Shown: piece after piece, positions 24,606 through 35,564 of the stretch
How the letters are laid out: the number at the start of each line of letters is the position of its first letter
Numbering within the stretch: the stretch's first letter is position 1
Origin: Emydura subglobosa
Taxonomy: Eukaryota > Chordata > Testudines > Chelidae
Direction: 5' to 3'
Assembly: GCA_007922225.1 (NCBI GenBank)
Contig: ML680086.1
Span: 9,303,472-9,367,471 of the forward strand
Length of the DNA: 64,000 bases
Position numbers and translations under genes: made by a program
Notes under the pieces: generated by a model
Database searches by the model: none
Seen by the model: only the letters and a program-made list of their open reading frames with translations
What the model was told of the DNA's origin: nothing

Positions 24606-25839
24606 CGTCAGTAACAAGGCAAAAGTCACTGGGAGACTCAGGGTCCTGAGTTAGTGACGCTGATGGAGATTCACTTAGAAGAACCATCAGGAGGATAAGG
24701 GCCAGTCTGTGGGGGTTGGTGGGGACTGGAGTCCCTTTAGGCGGTGCAGTGGAGAGGAAGCCGTGGGGAGGGGGAAGGCAACCGCCATGTTCAGTTCAAG
24801 TGTGTCCTTGCCCTTCTTTAGCCATCCCCGCAGGAGCACTGCTTCTCCCCATTGTCAGGGAGATGCCCTCGGTGTATTTCCAGGCAGAGCACAAGGGCTC
24901 TGCTGCCCCCGCCCAGGCCCAGGAAACTGATGGACATAGGGAGCCATCACTGACATGTGATGGGAGCGGCGCTGTTTCATTTTCCCTTGGAACCATGGCA
25001 TCAGCACAAAGGTCGGGGACAGTACCAGCCTTTGGCATCAAGGCAGCAGCAGTGGTGTCTGGGGCCTTAATTGGCTTTTGAGTGAGGCGTACTTGGGCAC
25101 AGATGTGGAGCTGCTAGGTGCAGGAACCACTTCCCGGACTGGGGAAGGTGTTTTTGGTGGATTTGGTGCTGAGGGAGTCTTGGCCCCAAAGACTTCCCAC
25201 AGGATTTTGATTTCCCCACCGTTGGCTACAGTGTGGGACTGGGTTTCTTGGCCAGTGGAGCAGGACTCTGCATAAGGCACCCATAGGCACAGCCAAGCAA
25301 AGCCACTCCAGGGCCTACTGGGAACCTGGGGTGGTTCTGCGGCCATGGTCCAGAGAGGCTCATGCAGTACGAAGGCTGGAGCCTCAGTGGAGGGCGTGAC
25401 AGCCGTGCAAATGCTGCTGTGCCCTCCCACAAAAGGCAGGCAGGCTGGGTTTCTAACTTGGTGGACAATCCCAGGGCAGGAGGCAGGCGGTTCAAACACT
25501 GCCCCCCCTCCCCGTGCAGGGTGCGCCATGGTGAGTGCTGGGCACAGGCCAGAGTGTGAACGCGAACTAAGAACTGGAGCAAAACTACCCTGAATGTGCA
25601 CCATGGAAACATGCTCAGCACGAAGCACTGACAGCTATAGGCCCAGAAGAACCAAGGACGGAGGCCCAGCTACCAGCCAGGGTCAGAGGTGGGCACGGCT
25701 GGCAGGCTCCTCCATCCACTGTCTCGGGGGCTCAGAAAGGAACTGCCCCAGCACCTCCCTTCTATAGCCTAAGGTCCCTGGCCAGCTGGAGGTGCTTTAA
25801 AGCACCACCATGGCACTAGAAGGACTAGCCACCACTGTA

Positions 25840-26070
25840 CTGTCTGAGCACCTCACACGCCTTAATGCATTTATCCTGCCACCACCCTGGGAAGAAGGCC
25901 AGTGCTAGTAGCCCATTGTACTGCAGGAGAAACTGAGGCACAGAGTGGGACTTGTGCAGGGTCTCCCAGGCCAGTGCTGGATTTTTTTTTTGAAATGGTG
26001 AAGCAAGAATTGACCCAGGGCTCATGCAGCCCAGGCAAGTGCTCTAACTACTGGGTTACCCTTCCATTTT
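25840..26070 (+). mobile_element. MIR-like SINE (core region), old
   Basis: The sequence contains the MIR-type core GCAGGAGAAACTGAGGCACAGAG followed by a GGTCTCCCAGGCCAGTGCTGG stretch. It then continues GAATTGACCCAGGG and GTGCTCTAACTACTGGG, in the order expected for an MIR consensus. It is diverged and lies in sense orientation. Confidence 0.7.
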
Positions 26071-28049
26071 GCTGCAGGCAGCGGTAGGTGTGACTGAGTA
26101 GAAGGTGCTCTCCTTGCAGAGTCCGTGCTGACCCTCTGACTCTTTGCTTCTCAAAGTCTGAAACTGGGGTAAGCTGCACGGGTGCAAACTAGCTCCACCC
26201 GCATGGGTTTGGGCTGGTGCACCTGCCCTACTTCTGAAATCCTAGCATGGCTGAAACAAGAGGCAAAAACCAGGGTGGTAAAACTCTGGTGGGAAAGGTG
26301 TTTCAGCCCCAGACAGCTTTAAGGCTCTGCTTCTCTGGTGAGTCTCACACTTTACCCTCAGGCTCCTCCGTCCCATTTACTGATAGCCGTGGCCATAGTA
26401 CTCATGCAAGTATCAGAACAGTCACGATTCCCCCTCGCTGCTGAGCACCCTCTTTTGGTTGGTGCAATAATGCCAGGGAACCAGCTTAGTTTCCATTTTC
26501 AGGCTCCTTAAAGACATAAGTACAGGTGGGTCCAATATTACCCCCTATCTGGGGCTGATTTACCACCCTAGGTAGTGAAAATAGTCCTTGAAAGCCCCAA
26601 ATTAGTTTTCTCTCAGCCAGTGCACGTAGTCTGTGAAAGTCTGCAGCCTCAGTCCAACAACACACCTCATACTGCAGCTCTAACACCTCGTGTCACACCT
26701 GGACTTTCCTTCAGTCCCCGGTGGTTCTATTAGCAAGACAGCTGCCCCAGGCCGTTGAGAGGGCATCTCTCCCACCCTTTCAACTGCTGTGTGGGAGGGC
26801 AGCAAGCTAATTCCTCCACTGGGCTCCCTCAGCCCTCTGCAGCCTTCCGGCCACTAGCCTACCGCTATTGTGGCCATGGTTGATAACTGCTCTCATTACA
26901 CGCCTACTGCCACACGGCACGCTGGTTGTGCTCAACGCACAAGGCACAGCTCCGTACTGTGACACGGCACGTTCATGCCAGCAGACAAAGAAATCAAGCC
27001 TTTGCTTTCATCTGCAGGGAACACTGAGGGAGGTGACCCCAGGCAGGGAAGAGAGGCAGCTTGACTGACGGAAGCATCGGTGCAGCCTTGGCTTCTGCTT
27101 CAAAAAGAGCAATGGGGGAGGGGGCCTTTTGAGATGCTGAATTTGGCACCTGCTCAAGATTTCCAGTGAGGCCTTTCTGCCAAAGGACTGACACGTTCTA
27201 GGTGCGGCTCTCCTGAAGCAAGGCACATCCACCAGGCATGGAAACGAGGCCCGCGGACTAAGGGGAGTCCCATGGCCCTGAGTAAGCCCAGCACACACTC
27301 TTCTCTAAAGCCTCAGCCCTCTATTTGTGACACAGAAAAACTTAAACAGCAAAACATTGTAATTGTGTGGCCCAAAAGAAGTGACAGATGCGTTATCATA
27401 GCAGTAAGTTTGGCACCAGTTCCCGGGGAATCGCTGTGGTCAACATATGAGAACCCCAGATTATGAACCCTCATAAAGGGTGAAATCCAGCCTTTTGCAC
27501 AGGGTCAGCCTGAGACCTGTGCACCACTTACGGGTCTCAAATTGCCCATGTCCTCTGCCTGGAGCTGAACCAAAAGCTGGTCAACTCATTCTAGCACACT
27601 ATGCTCTCTTACTGGGGTGAACACACCCTCGTTAGCACCTGCTCAGGGATTGTATTATTATTAAAATATACAGCACCTCACGCTTTATAAATTACACTTC
27701 AGCCAATTCGTTCAGTCAGACGCTCACACATTCACTGCAATGTTAAGGTTATTAACTAATTTTTTAAAAGTTAAAAGACGCTTAAGGTGGCAAAGGCAAT
27801 TATTCAGAAGTTAGGTAAGGCCAGAATCAAGGATGCCCTTGTGCGGCTGTATTATAATACAGTCTTTTGTTACATGAGCACATTCCCCCCCCTCCCCCCC
27901 CCCAAGCCTCCTACACAGAAGGGACCGTGCTCATATTTCTTTTCATTCTCATCATTCAATGTGTGGCCCCATGTCTTATCTTCTGGAGCATGCCATCCAA
28001 ACCTTGCACCAAATACAGAATTATTGATTGCCTCATGGACTTTTCTACA

Positions 28050-28200
28050 GTGCTCTCACAGCAGTATCTTGCAGTGAAGTGGTATTATTAACCCCATTTT
28101 ACACCAAGGGAGCTGAGGCACAGAGCGATTAAATTTAAATTGGGCATAAGTGCACACTAATTGTAGGTGTCCAGCTTGAGACAACTAGGTCTTCGTTTAT
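28050..28200 (+). mobile_element. MIR-like SINE fragment
   Basis: GTATTATTAACCCCATTTTACACCAAGGGAGCTGAGGCACAGAGCGATTAAA reproduces the central MIR segment (TTATTATCCCCATTTTACAG.. / AAACTGAGGCACAGAG), written here in short blocks. Only the middle is recognisable. Confidence 0.6.
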
Positions 28201-29119
28201 TTCAAACTCCTTAGCATCATCTAGCAGGTTAGATGTTCAGACCAGCGCTCCCCTTGACTTCTGTTACAGCTCAGTGCACAGAACTTCTGCAAATCAGGGC
28301 CCCAGTGTCTTGAGTCAGATACCCAGAAAATAAACATTTGGGTTTAAATGGATTTCCCCAGCATGAATCTAGAATGCGGTAGCACATGCAGGGGTAGAAG
28401 CTAGTTCTGCAGGTCAGCATTTGAGTGCCTTATTCATGAGCCCATCTTTCTTCTCTCTTCCTGCAGTTCCCTGCCTTGTTCACTCCCCCCTCTCCAAGCC
28501 TTTGAGGAGCACAGGGTTGGGGGGGGGGGGAGGGGGGGAGATGGATGTCTTTGCTCAGGGTACCCCCCTGGCTCTGATTCTCAACCTTTGACCTCAATCC
28601 TGTCCCTGGTTTTTTTCATTTGATGTCCCCAGGATTTAGTTGCAGCCTGCGTCCAATAGCTCCTCCCCTCAGTTGCGGGGGGTGGGTGTAGATCCAACTG
28701 TCCCAGTACCAGCAAATAGCTACACACTTGCCAACTTCTGCCCCAAACGAAGCTGGGTATCCTAAGACAACAGCCTCCTTCCTCCACAACTCTGCTTCAT
28801 CCCCAGGGCAGCGCATGTGTCGAAAAAACCCCACGCACCTTGTGGGCATGTCATTAAAGACTATCATAATGTGTACGTACAAGGGGAGGCTGAATTAGAG
28901 TTGCACAGGCAACCTTAACTGGGGCATTTCCTTACTTCTGAGTACTTGACTTTGCCGTTGAACGTTTCTCTGCTGTAGTTTCTTTTGGAGGAAGGGGGAT
29001 GGAGACAGACACTTCGCAGTTAGTTTTGCAGCTATTGTTCAGTGGCAAATGGGTGGGGCAATGCCAGAATCTGCTGTTCCATTGTAGGTAGTGTAGGGAA
29101 GTGTTCTCTAGTGGTTACA

Positions 29120-29520
29120 GACCCTCCTGCTGCTACTTTCCCCTCCCCCGCTCCTGCCCCATTCTCTCCTCTGCTGCATGTCCCCCTGCCCCGGCTTAGG
29201 GGGCCCAGACAGCGTCTATCCTCTCACCTCCGCAGCACCTGCCCATCCTTGCTCCTGCCCCCTGGCCTCAGTTCCTCCCCATGGTTCCCACCCCCAGCTT
29301 TTCTCCTCCCCCCACTCGGCTCCTGTCCCTCCCTCCCTGTCCTCCTCTTGTGCCTTCCCCACTCTCCCGTCTCCTGCTCCCCCCCCCCGCTCCTATTTCG
29401 ATCCTCCTCGTCTGCCTGAGCTCCTGCCCCTTGCCCCATTCCTTGCTTGCGTCTCCCCCCATTTCTCATCCCTCTGTATTTGAGGCAGGCTATTTTCTCC
29501 TCCCCCCACACTACCCTGGA
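29120..29520 (+). repeat. Polypyrimidine (C/T-rich) tract
   Basis: About 400 bases are dominated by C and T on the + strand (runs such as CTCCCCCCCCCCGCTCC). This explains the proline/serine/leucine-rich chance frames on + and the glycine/arginine-rich ones on -. Such tracts can form triplex (H-DNA) structures. It lies directly upstream of a GC-rich segment (29,525-29,690) containing several CpGs and of the exons of the unassigned gene, so a promoter role is possible but unproven. Confidence 0.6.
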
Positions 29521-29723
29521 ACTAAGTCGCCATGGCAGCGCAGGCAGCAGCCTGGATGAGCCGGGCCGAGTACAAACCCGCCTGGAGCCGATGGGTCCGG
29601 ATGGGGCCCGGTTAGCCCAGGCTGCCACTCGCCCACTACGGCCGCGCGCCCCAGCTGTGCCATCACGGCTCAAGCTAGGAGCTCCCCCACCCCAGTGCTG
29701 AGGGTAGATAGAGCCCTAGCCAG

Positions 29724-32700
29724 AGGAGGAAGGTGCTATCCAAGGACAAGCACCTGGCAGCTTTTATAACTGACCAAGTCCACTTTGTTCCTGCTTTTCT
29801 TGGGACCCGTGAGAGGGGCAGGGTGGGCACCAGCCCTGGCTGGGGGCAGAGGTTGGATCGTTCAGGCCTCTGGCTGATGGAATATGCCAAGGTGCCTTCT
29901 CCAAAGACAGGAGGGCTGGTGGAATCCCAGGACTGCCCATTCTGCCATCAAGCGCCCTGAGACCCGGCTAGCCAGGTGTCTGTGGGGCGGAAGCAGTCTG
30001 CACTGCTGCCTCCATTCCCTGTGGCAGAGCTGTTGCAGTTCCTGCTGATACGGACGCTTCCCCGTTACCAGGAGCTCGGCCTGCAGCGAGAGAGTAAACG
30101 CCCGCCTGTGTATCCATCTCTGTCTCTCTCCCCACCTCCGCAGCAGGCCAGCCTTGCTCTGGTTCCTCGTGGCTCATCTGTGCTTGCCTCTCCTTGGTCT
30201 GCCCAGTCTCTTTTTCCTTGCTCTCTGCCTTGGTCTGGCGGCTGTTTGGGGCAGTCTTAGAGGGTAAGCTCCTCCCGTAGAGATCATGTGCCATCTGTGC
30301 ATTTGCAGTGCACAGAACACAAGAGGGCCCCATTGCTGACGACCAGGGATCTCTGGGCCCCAGCACCATTAAATAATTCTTATCTATGCCCCCCCTTTCT
30401 CTTCCCCCAGGGATTACCCCACCCCTAGGAATCCTTTAATCGCTGGATGCTGGTGTGGAAAGTGATGGATAAAGTGAGAGACTGTCGCCACACCGCTGTA
30501 AGCCAGTCGTCCTTCCCTCTTTAGAGATCTGATGAGCGACGTTTCCCCCAGGTACCCCTCCAGCCGAATGCAATCCAGGGGAGTCTGTCTTTGGGGTCCT
30601 TTTTGGGGGTCCATGCTTCTGGGTTCCTCTTTTCCAAACGAAACGCCCATGAGGCTGATGCTGTCTGCTTGGAGCAGGAGCTTAGGGGCATGACCATGAT
30701 TTAGGAGTGCCTCTGTTTGCTGCAGATTATCCCCCGTCAAGTTTCAGGAAGAAGCCAAGCGGCTGCTCTTCAAATATGCTACAGCTGCAAAACAGCTCAT
30801 TGATGGCAGGTTGGTTGAGACCCCCCCTCCCCGACTGTTCTCTGTTCATTAGCACAGCTGTTATGGAGTTTAAGGCCTTTCTAGAAGCGGCTGCTCCTTC
30901 CCCATGTACTCTGCACAGTGCCCAGCCTCTCTAAAAGAACGAAGCAGGACTAGGAAGAGCCCCAAGAAAGTGAATGGAAGTGAGCAGAAATGCCGTGTGG
31001 GGGTGGTAGGCTTTAACAGGGACCCCAGGGCACCCCTTGTAAGTCACACACTGACTACACGGCCCACACGATGCAGCCAATGGGAGGCTCATGCAGATTT
31101 CATCTTTAATTAGGTCCTCACTGGGGCAGAGGGCGTTGTTACTCCTCCCCTTGAAGCGTCTGTCGTTGGCCAGTGCTGGAAATGAGAGATGGACAAGTAG
31201 GTGCCCGTGGCCAGAGAGAAGTAAATAAAGGAATTGCAGAGAGGAAAGCAGCCAACTGCTCTGTAGCTTGGAGAGATCTGAGAGCGACTCATTGCAGGAG
31301 CCCTGCCTGACAGCACCAGGAGACTGCCTGGAGGAAGATCACACTGCAAGGTTCCCCACTGATAGGGGCACTGTGTGGGGAAGCGATTCAGCAGCTGTGG
31401 GTTGAATTCCCCTTTGCCTCTTGCATGCAGAATTGTGGCAACAGGCAGCAAGAATGTGGTGAAAGAGCCTAGAGGACACTGTCATCGGGCTTTGATGGGC
31501 CCATTCGGCCTCCAAAGAGGAAACATGGTTCGTATCCTCATCCCAGCTGAGTGTCTGGGGGAGGCTGGAGGGCAGGGAAAACCCCTCGTTGAGCTGGTGG
31601 CAGTTTCCTTCTCACTTGCACTCACAATAGGCAAGAGGACGGCGTTAAGACGCTTGTGTGAGGCCAATGGGTGCTTCTCTGTGGCCCACAGGACCACCTG
31701 GAGCACGTGCCCAAGCAGCAGGGGCTGTGCCCCCACTGAATCCCAGGATGCCATCAAAGGCATGGGCAGGGCGATTTATCACACATCGCTCGCATATGTC
31801 AGGCCCATGTGGGAGAAGCATTGCGGTCCTCAGGGACAGGGGTATAGCTAGAACCAGCCAGCCAGTCACAAAGCAGTGCAGCACATGGCAACACGTTGAG
31901 ACAAACCACAGTGCAACGAACCGCAGGAGCAGCTCATTCTCTCTCAATCCTAGAGGGCGTGCTTAATTCAGGGGGGAACAGAGTCCAGTGCTGGCCTCAG
32001 AGATGGGACAGGGCATGGATGGCACACTGGGGACCAGGCACGTCCCCTCCTGAGACTGGCCAATATCAGCTAGCAAGTGGCATCGTGGAAGCAGACCTAA
32101 GTCTTTGGAAAGAAGTGGAGGTTCACTCAGCAGGCCATCAGGATTGGCTGCATTGAGGACCTATAACCTTCCCTGATGTGCATTGGAGTGGGTTTGATGT
32201 CCTCCCCTCCACCCTATTAGCCTTACTCTCCTCCCACCATGTATGGGGTGGAGGTAAGGCCCATTCCTGTCTGTTCCAAGCTGGCCTTGACCCTGGCTGT
32301 CTCTCGCTCTCTGTCCCCCATAGCAGAGGTGGAAGCTCTGAAGATCCTGGACTGGCTCACCTACTATTTACCCTTGGAAACTGCCCAGTCCCTCCCCACT
32401 GTGGAAATGTACTTGGAGATCATGACAGAGGTACGGCCCAAGGGTTGATGGGGGAAGAGCGAGCTGCAATCACTGCAGCAAGCTGGTGAGGGTGCAGCTC
32501 TGGCCCAGCCTTCTCTCGCTGTCCTGGAGGAAGCTGTGCAAGAGCAGAGAAACTTGTGTCCCATCCTGATGTGCCTTCCCTTGTTAGTTGAAGCTGCACC
32601 GGAGAGCTCTGCCAAGCTGCTGATCTCCATCACCATTCCTGAGTGACGGGACCCACCAGAGCCAGCCTTGAGCCCCCCTTCTCCTCCGAGCAGATGATGC

Positions 32701-33918
32701 TCAAACACATGGTGCCAGCTTTTGAGCCAATGAGCCCAACTACTGAAGCATGTCACAGCTCCTCTGCACTGAGTAGGCTCTGCTGTTGCCTTTCTCCCCG
32801 CTCCTGGGTCCTGACTGGGATGCACTTTACACTAGTTGGGGGGGGGGAGAGGCTGATAGTCGGAACTGCATCCCAGGTAAGAAGGAAACTGTGATGTGAC
32901 CTACCCAAGGTGAGTGTGGATCTTGGGTCAGGCCAGAGCAGAAGATACAGAGTCACCCTATTGGGGTGGGAAATGTCCCACCCCTTGGGACATGCTGCTG
33001 AGTGCCTCTCCCTAGTGCACAGTCTGGGCTGCATCTGCTTGAGCAGAGCCAATGCCCGGGCAAGTAAATGCTCTGGCTCTTCTACCATTGGGTGGGTAGG
33101 GCTGTTCTCTCCCTCTGTTGTAGGCAGTTTAGCAGGGTACTGGTAGACAGGAAGTACTTACATTTCACTTGTCAGCTGTCCTGAGCTGCCCAGCAATGTG
33201 ACTTTTCCTAGCCGGGATGGTAGGAATTCCCCGCTCTGCTTTACAGAGCCGGGAGTTGAGCTGCTTGAGTTGTAGCACTCCCTCATCTGTAATTCACTGA
33301 GCCTGCTGCTAGGACAACCATCTTCCTATTGCCCAGGGCCAGTCGTCCTGCAGTGGAGTCACGGAGTATCCATGGAAAGCAACACAAACTAGTGCACTGC
33401 TGTCAGCCTTCGGAAGACACTTTGTCCATGACTGGGCACCACAATCCTCCCTACCAAGTTTTAGTTACATACGGCGGCTCTATCGGAGGGGCCAGGTCCC
33501 CTGCATCTTCCCCTGTCCTGATATCACTCCTTGGTGGTACAGGATGAGGAAGAATGACAAAGGCACTGCTCAGTGGCTTACTGGGTTCCTTTTTCTTCTC
33601 CGGGGCAGAGCAAGGCCTGCCCGCCTGTCCCCTTCCCTCACAGAGATGTTCTGCAAACCCACCCACATCACAGCCATTTTCTTCCTGCAAAACAACCTGG
33701 AATTCACCAAATGGAAGCCCACAACACAGCAGTTGCAGGAGCTCATCACTGCCTATAAGCACTTTAGAGAGACCCACAGCTCCTCTGGTTCCTCCATCAC
33801 AACAGCAGACAAGGATGGGAGACAGGACAAGAGCATAGTGCTAGATGGGAGGCAAAAACCAATCCATGCAGGCAGGGCAGGTGATCTTGGAACAGACCCA
33901 TGGTACCAGATTCCTTGA
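29724..33918 (+). CDS. Unassigned multi-exon gene (or decaying gene), C-terminal part
   Basis: Five protein-like, splice-bounded segments lie on the + strand. A is 29,724-29,808 (RRKVLSKDKHLAAF..., donor GTGAGAG). B is 30,028-30,093 (LLQFLLIRTLPRYQELGLQRE, donor GTAAAC). C is 30,726-30,809 (LSPVKFQEEAKRLLFKYATA..., donor GTTGGT). D is 32,327-32,430 (VEALKILDWLTYYLPLE..., donor GTACGG). E is 33,646-33,918 (MFCKPTHITAIFFLQNNLEF..., stop). Phases agree for A to B and for D to E, but not for B to C, so an exon is missing from my model or the gene is damaged. The peptides look alpha-helical, amphipathic and charged, reminiscent of helical-repeat proteins; I do not recognise the family. AATAAA at 34,074 fits its 3' end. 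The 5' part is not identified. It could be an expressed gene or a pseudogene. Confidence 0.4.
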
Positions 33919-34073
33919 CTAGACGCTAGCCCTGGCCAGTTACTTTCTGAGTGGGCCTGTCCTCTTCTAGCAGGGGCTCCCCATTACTAAGGGCCAGGTT
34001 TCCAGAAGAACTCGGAACATTTGGTGCACAATGGGCGTTGAGCTCTTTGGAAATTCTGGCTTCCAGTCTTAGG

Positions 34074-34079
34074 AATAAA
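34074..34079 (+). terminator. Candidate poly(A) signal of the unassigned gene
   Basis: AATAAA lies 156 bases after the stop of the last proposed exon and is the only strong signal before the CR1 element that follows. Confidence 0.4.
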
Positions 34080-34249
34080 CTTAGCATAAATTTGAAAATT
34101 AGTCTGAAATCAATAAGATGAAATTCAGCAAAGACAAGGGCACAGTACCACACTTCAGAAAGAAAAATCAAATGCACAACTACAAAATAGGGACTAAGCA
34201 GCTAGGCAGTAGTACTGCTGCAGAGGATTTAGAAGCTGCAGGGGATCCC

Positions 34250-35062
34250 AAACTGAATATGAGCCAAGTCTGATGCATCTGCCAAAAAAAAAAGAGGCTA
34301 ATGTGATTCTGGGGTGTGTTAACATAACAGGAGTGTCGTGTGTCAGACAGAATTGTCACTCTACTCGGTACTGGCGAGGCCTCGGCTGGAGAGTTGTATC
34401 CGGTCCTGGGCTCCGCACACACTTTAAAGAAAGATGTGGACAAAATTGGAGACATTTGAGAAAAGAGAAACAGAAAAAAAAAGTGATAAAAAACCTGACC
34501 TCTGAAGAAAGGTTAAAAGGAACTGGGCATGGTTAGTCTTGAGAAAAGATTGAGGGGGGGGAACCTGATAACAGTCTTCAAATGGTAACAGATGTTATAA
34601 AAAAGGCTGTTCATCAACTGTTCATCTCCACTGAAAGCAGGGCAAGAAGTAATCAACTTAATCTGCAGCAGGGAAGATTTAGATTAGATATTAGGAAAAA
34701 CTTTCTAAGTTGAAGGACAGTCAAGCTCTGGAACAGGCTTCCCAGGGAGGTTGTGGAATCTGTTAGAGGTTTTTAAGAACAGGTTAGACGAACACATGTC
34801 AGGGATGGCCTAGGGCAGTGGTTCTCAATCTATTTATCATAACAGTGTGTCATGTGGGCCGCATCCAATACTATCTGTATGGCCCTGAGGATGTCACATG
34901 TGCTGCAGCTGCGTGCTGATTGGGCTTCAAGCAGCCCATGGGCTGTAAGTTGAGAACCACGGGTCTGGGGTTACCTGGTCCTGTCTCAGTACTGGTTGCG
35001 CGCGCACGCACAAGGATGTTGATGGTCCTTCCAGTCCGACATTTCTTCGATTCTATGCGTAT
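34250..35062 (+). mobile_element. CR1 LINE 3' fragment, split by a hAT insertion
   Basis: The left piece 34,250-34,815 shows CR1 blocks GGTCCTGGGCTCCGCACAC, GGACAAAATTGGAGA, AAAGGTTAAAAGGAACTGGG, TGATAACAGTCTTCAAATGG, AGATATTAGGAAAAACTTTC, GAACAGGCTTCCCAGGGAGG and TTTTTAAGAACAGGTTAGAC. After a 147-bp insertion the element resumes at 34,963 (GTCTGGGGTTACCTGGTCCTG) and finishes with the CR1 tail GTCCTTCCAGTCCGACATTT...GATTCTATG at about 35,057. A (CG)-rich GCGCGCGCAC micro-run lies in the tail. Confidence 0.85.
34816..34962. mobile_element. hAT-type MITE nested in CR1
   Basis: The ends are CAGTGGTTCTCAA (34,816) and TTGAGAACCACGG (closing at 34,962), nearly perfect inverted repeats of the hAT-Charlie kind. 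Flanking 8-mers GCCTAGGG and GTCTGGGG agree at 6 of 8 positions, a diverged target duplication. Because it splits a CR1, it inserted after that CR1. Confidence 0.78.
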
Positions 35063-35564
35063 GAGCAACATGTAGTCTGAACTGCCTTTTTTTTTTTTTA
35101 AAATAAAAAAGTTGATACTGTTTTAGCGTGAAACTCCTCTACCTTGCCACAGAGTCTTTCCCTCAGTCTACATCAGTTTCTGTTGAGGGTAGCCATAGCT
35201 TGTGGCTAATGTGTCATTTTTCAGAAGCCTCCCTCTCGGTCTTTTAATCTCCTAACTTTTGGCTTGAGATTTTTCTTCCTTAACGTCCTGGCTGTATTTA
35301 GTAAAAATCCACCTTCTAGTTTATTTTCACAGTATTACTGCGTAAGATCCTCCTTGGGATGGGAGGATAAATGTAATTATAGGCTCTAGAACTTCATGAC
35401 TCAGCTACATGCTGCCCTGTCTGTCAGGAGACCAGAAAGAAAAGGATGCTGCAGCAACTGGCCTTCAAAGAAGCCATTATTGGTAGTGCTGAGAAAAATC
35501 TTCGGTGCTGTTTTCCGTTGAAGTTACACTATTGGCAAAGGAAGAGACCAGCACTCGAAGAAGA

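Larger units (their letters stand above)
24606..29720. other. Intergenic spacer left of the unassigned gene
   Basis: No confident exon. The longest frame is 25,038-25,628 on the - strand (196 codons), without a recognisable domain. MIR-like SINEs lie at about 25,840-26,070 and 28,050-28,200. C/G homopolymer runs occur at about 27,885-27,903 and 28,518-28,540. A long pyrimidine-rich tract fills 29,120-29,520. Confidence 0.45.

Noticed and set aside
29042..29559. Pro/Ser/Leu-rich + frames and Gly/Arg-rich - frames
   Set aside because: They are by-products of the polypyrimidine tract (overlapping in several frames at once), with no domain.
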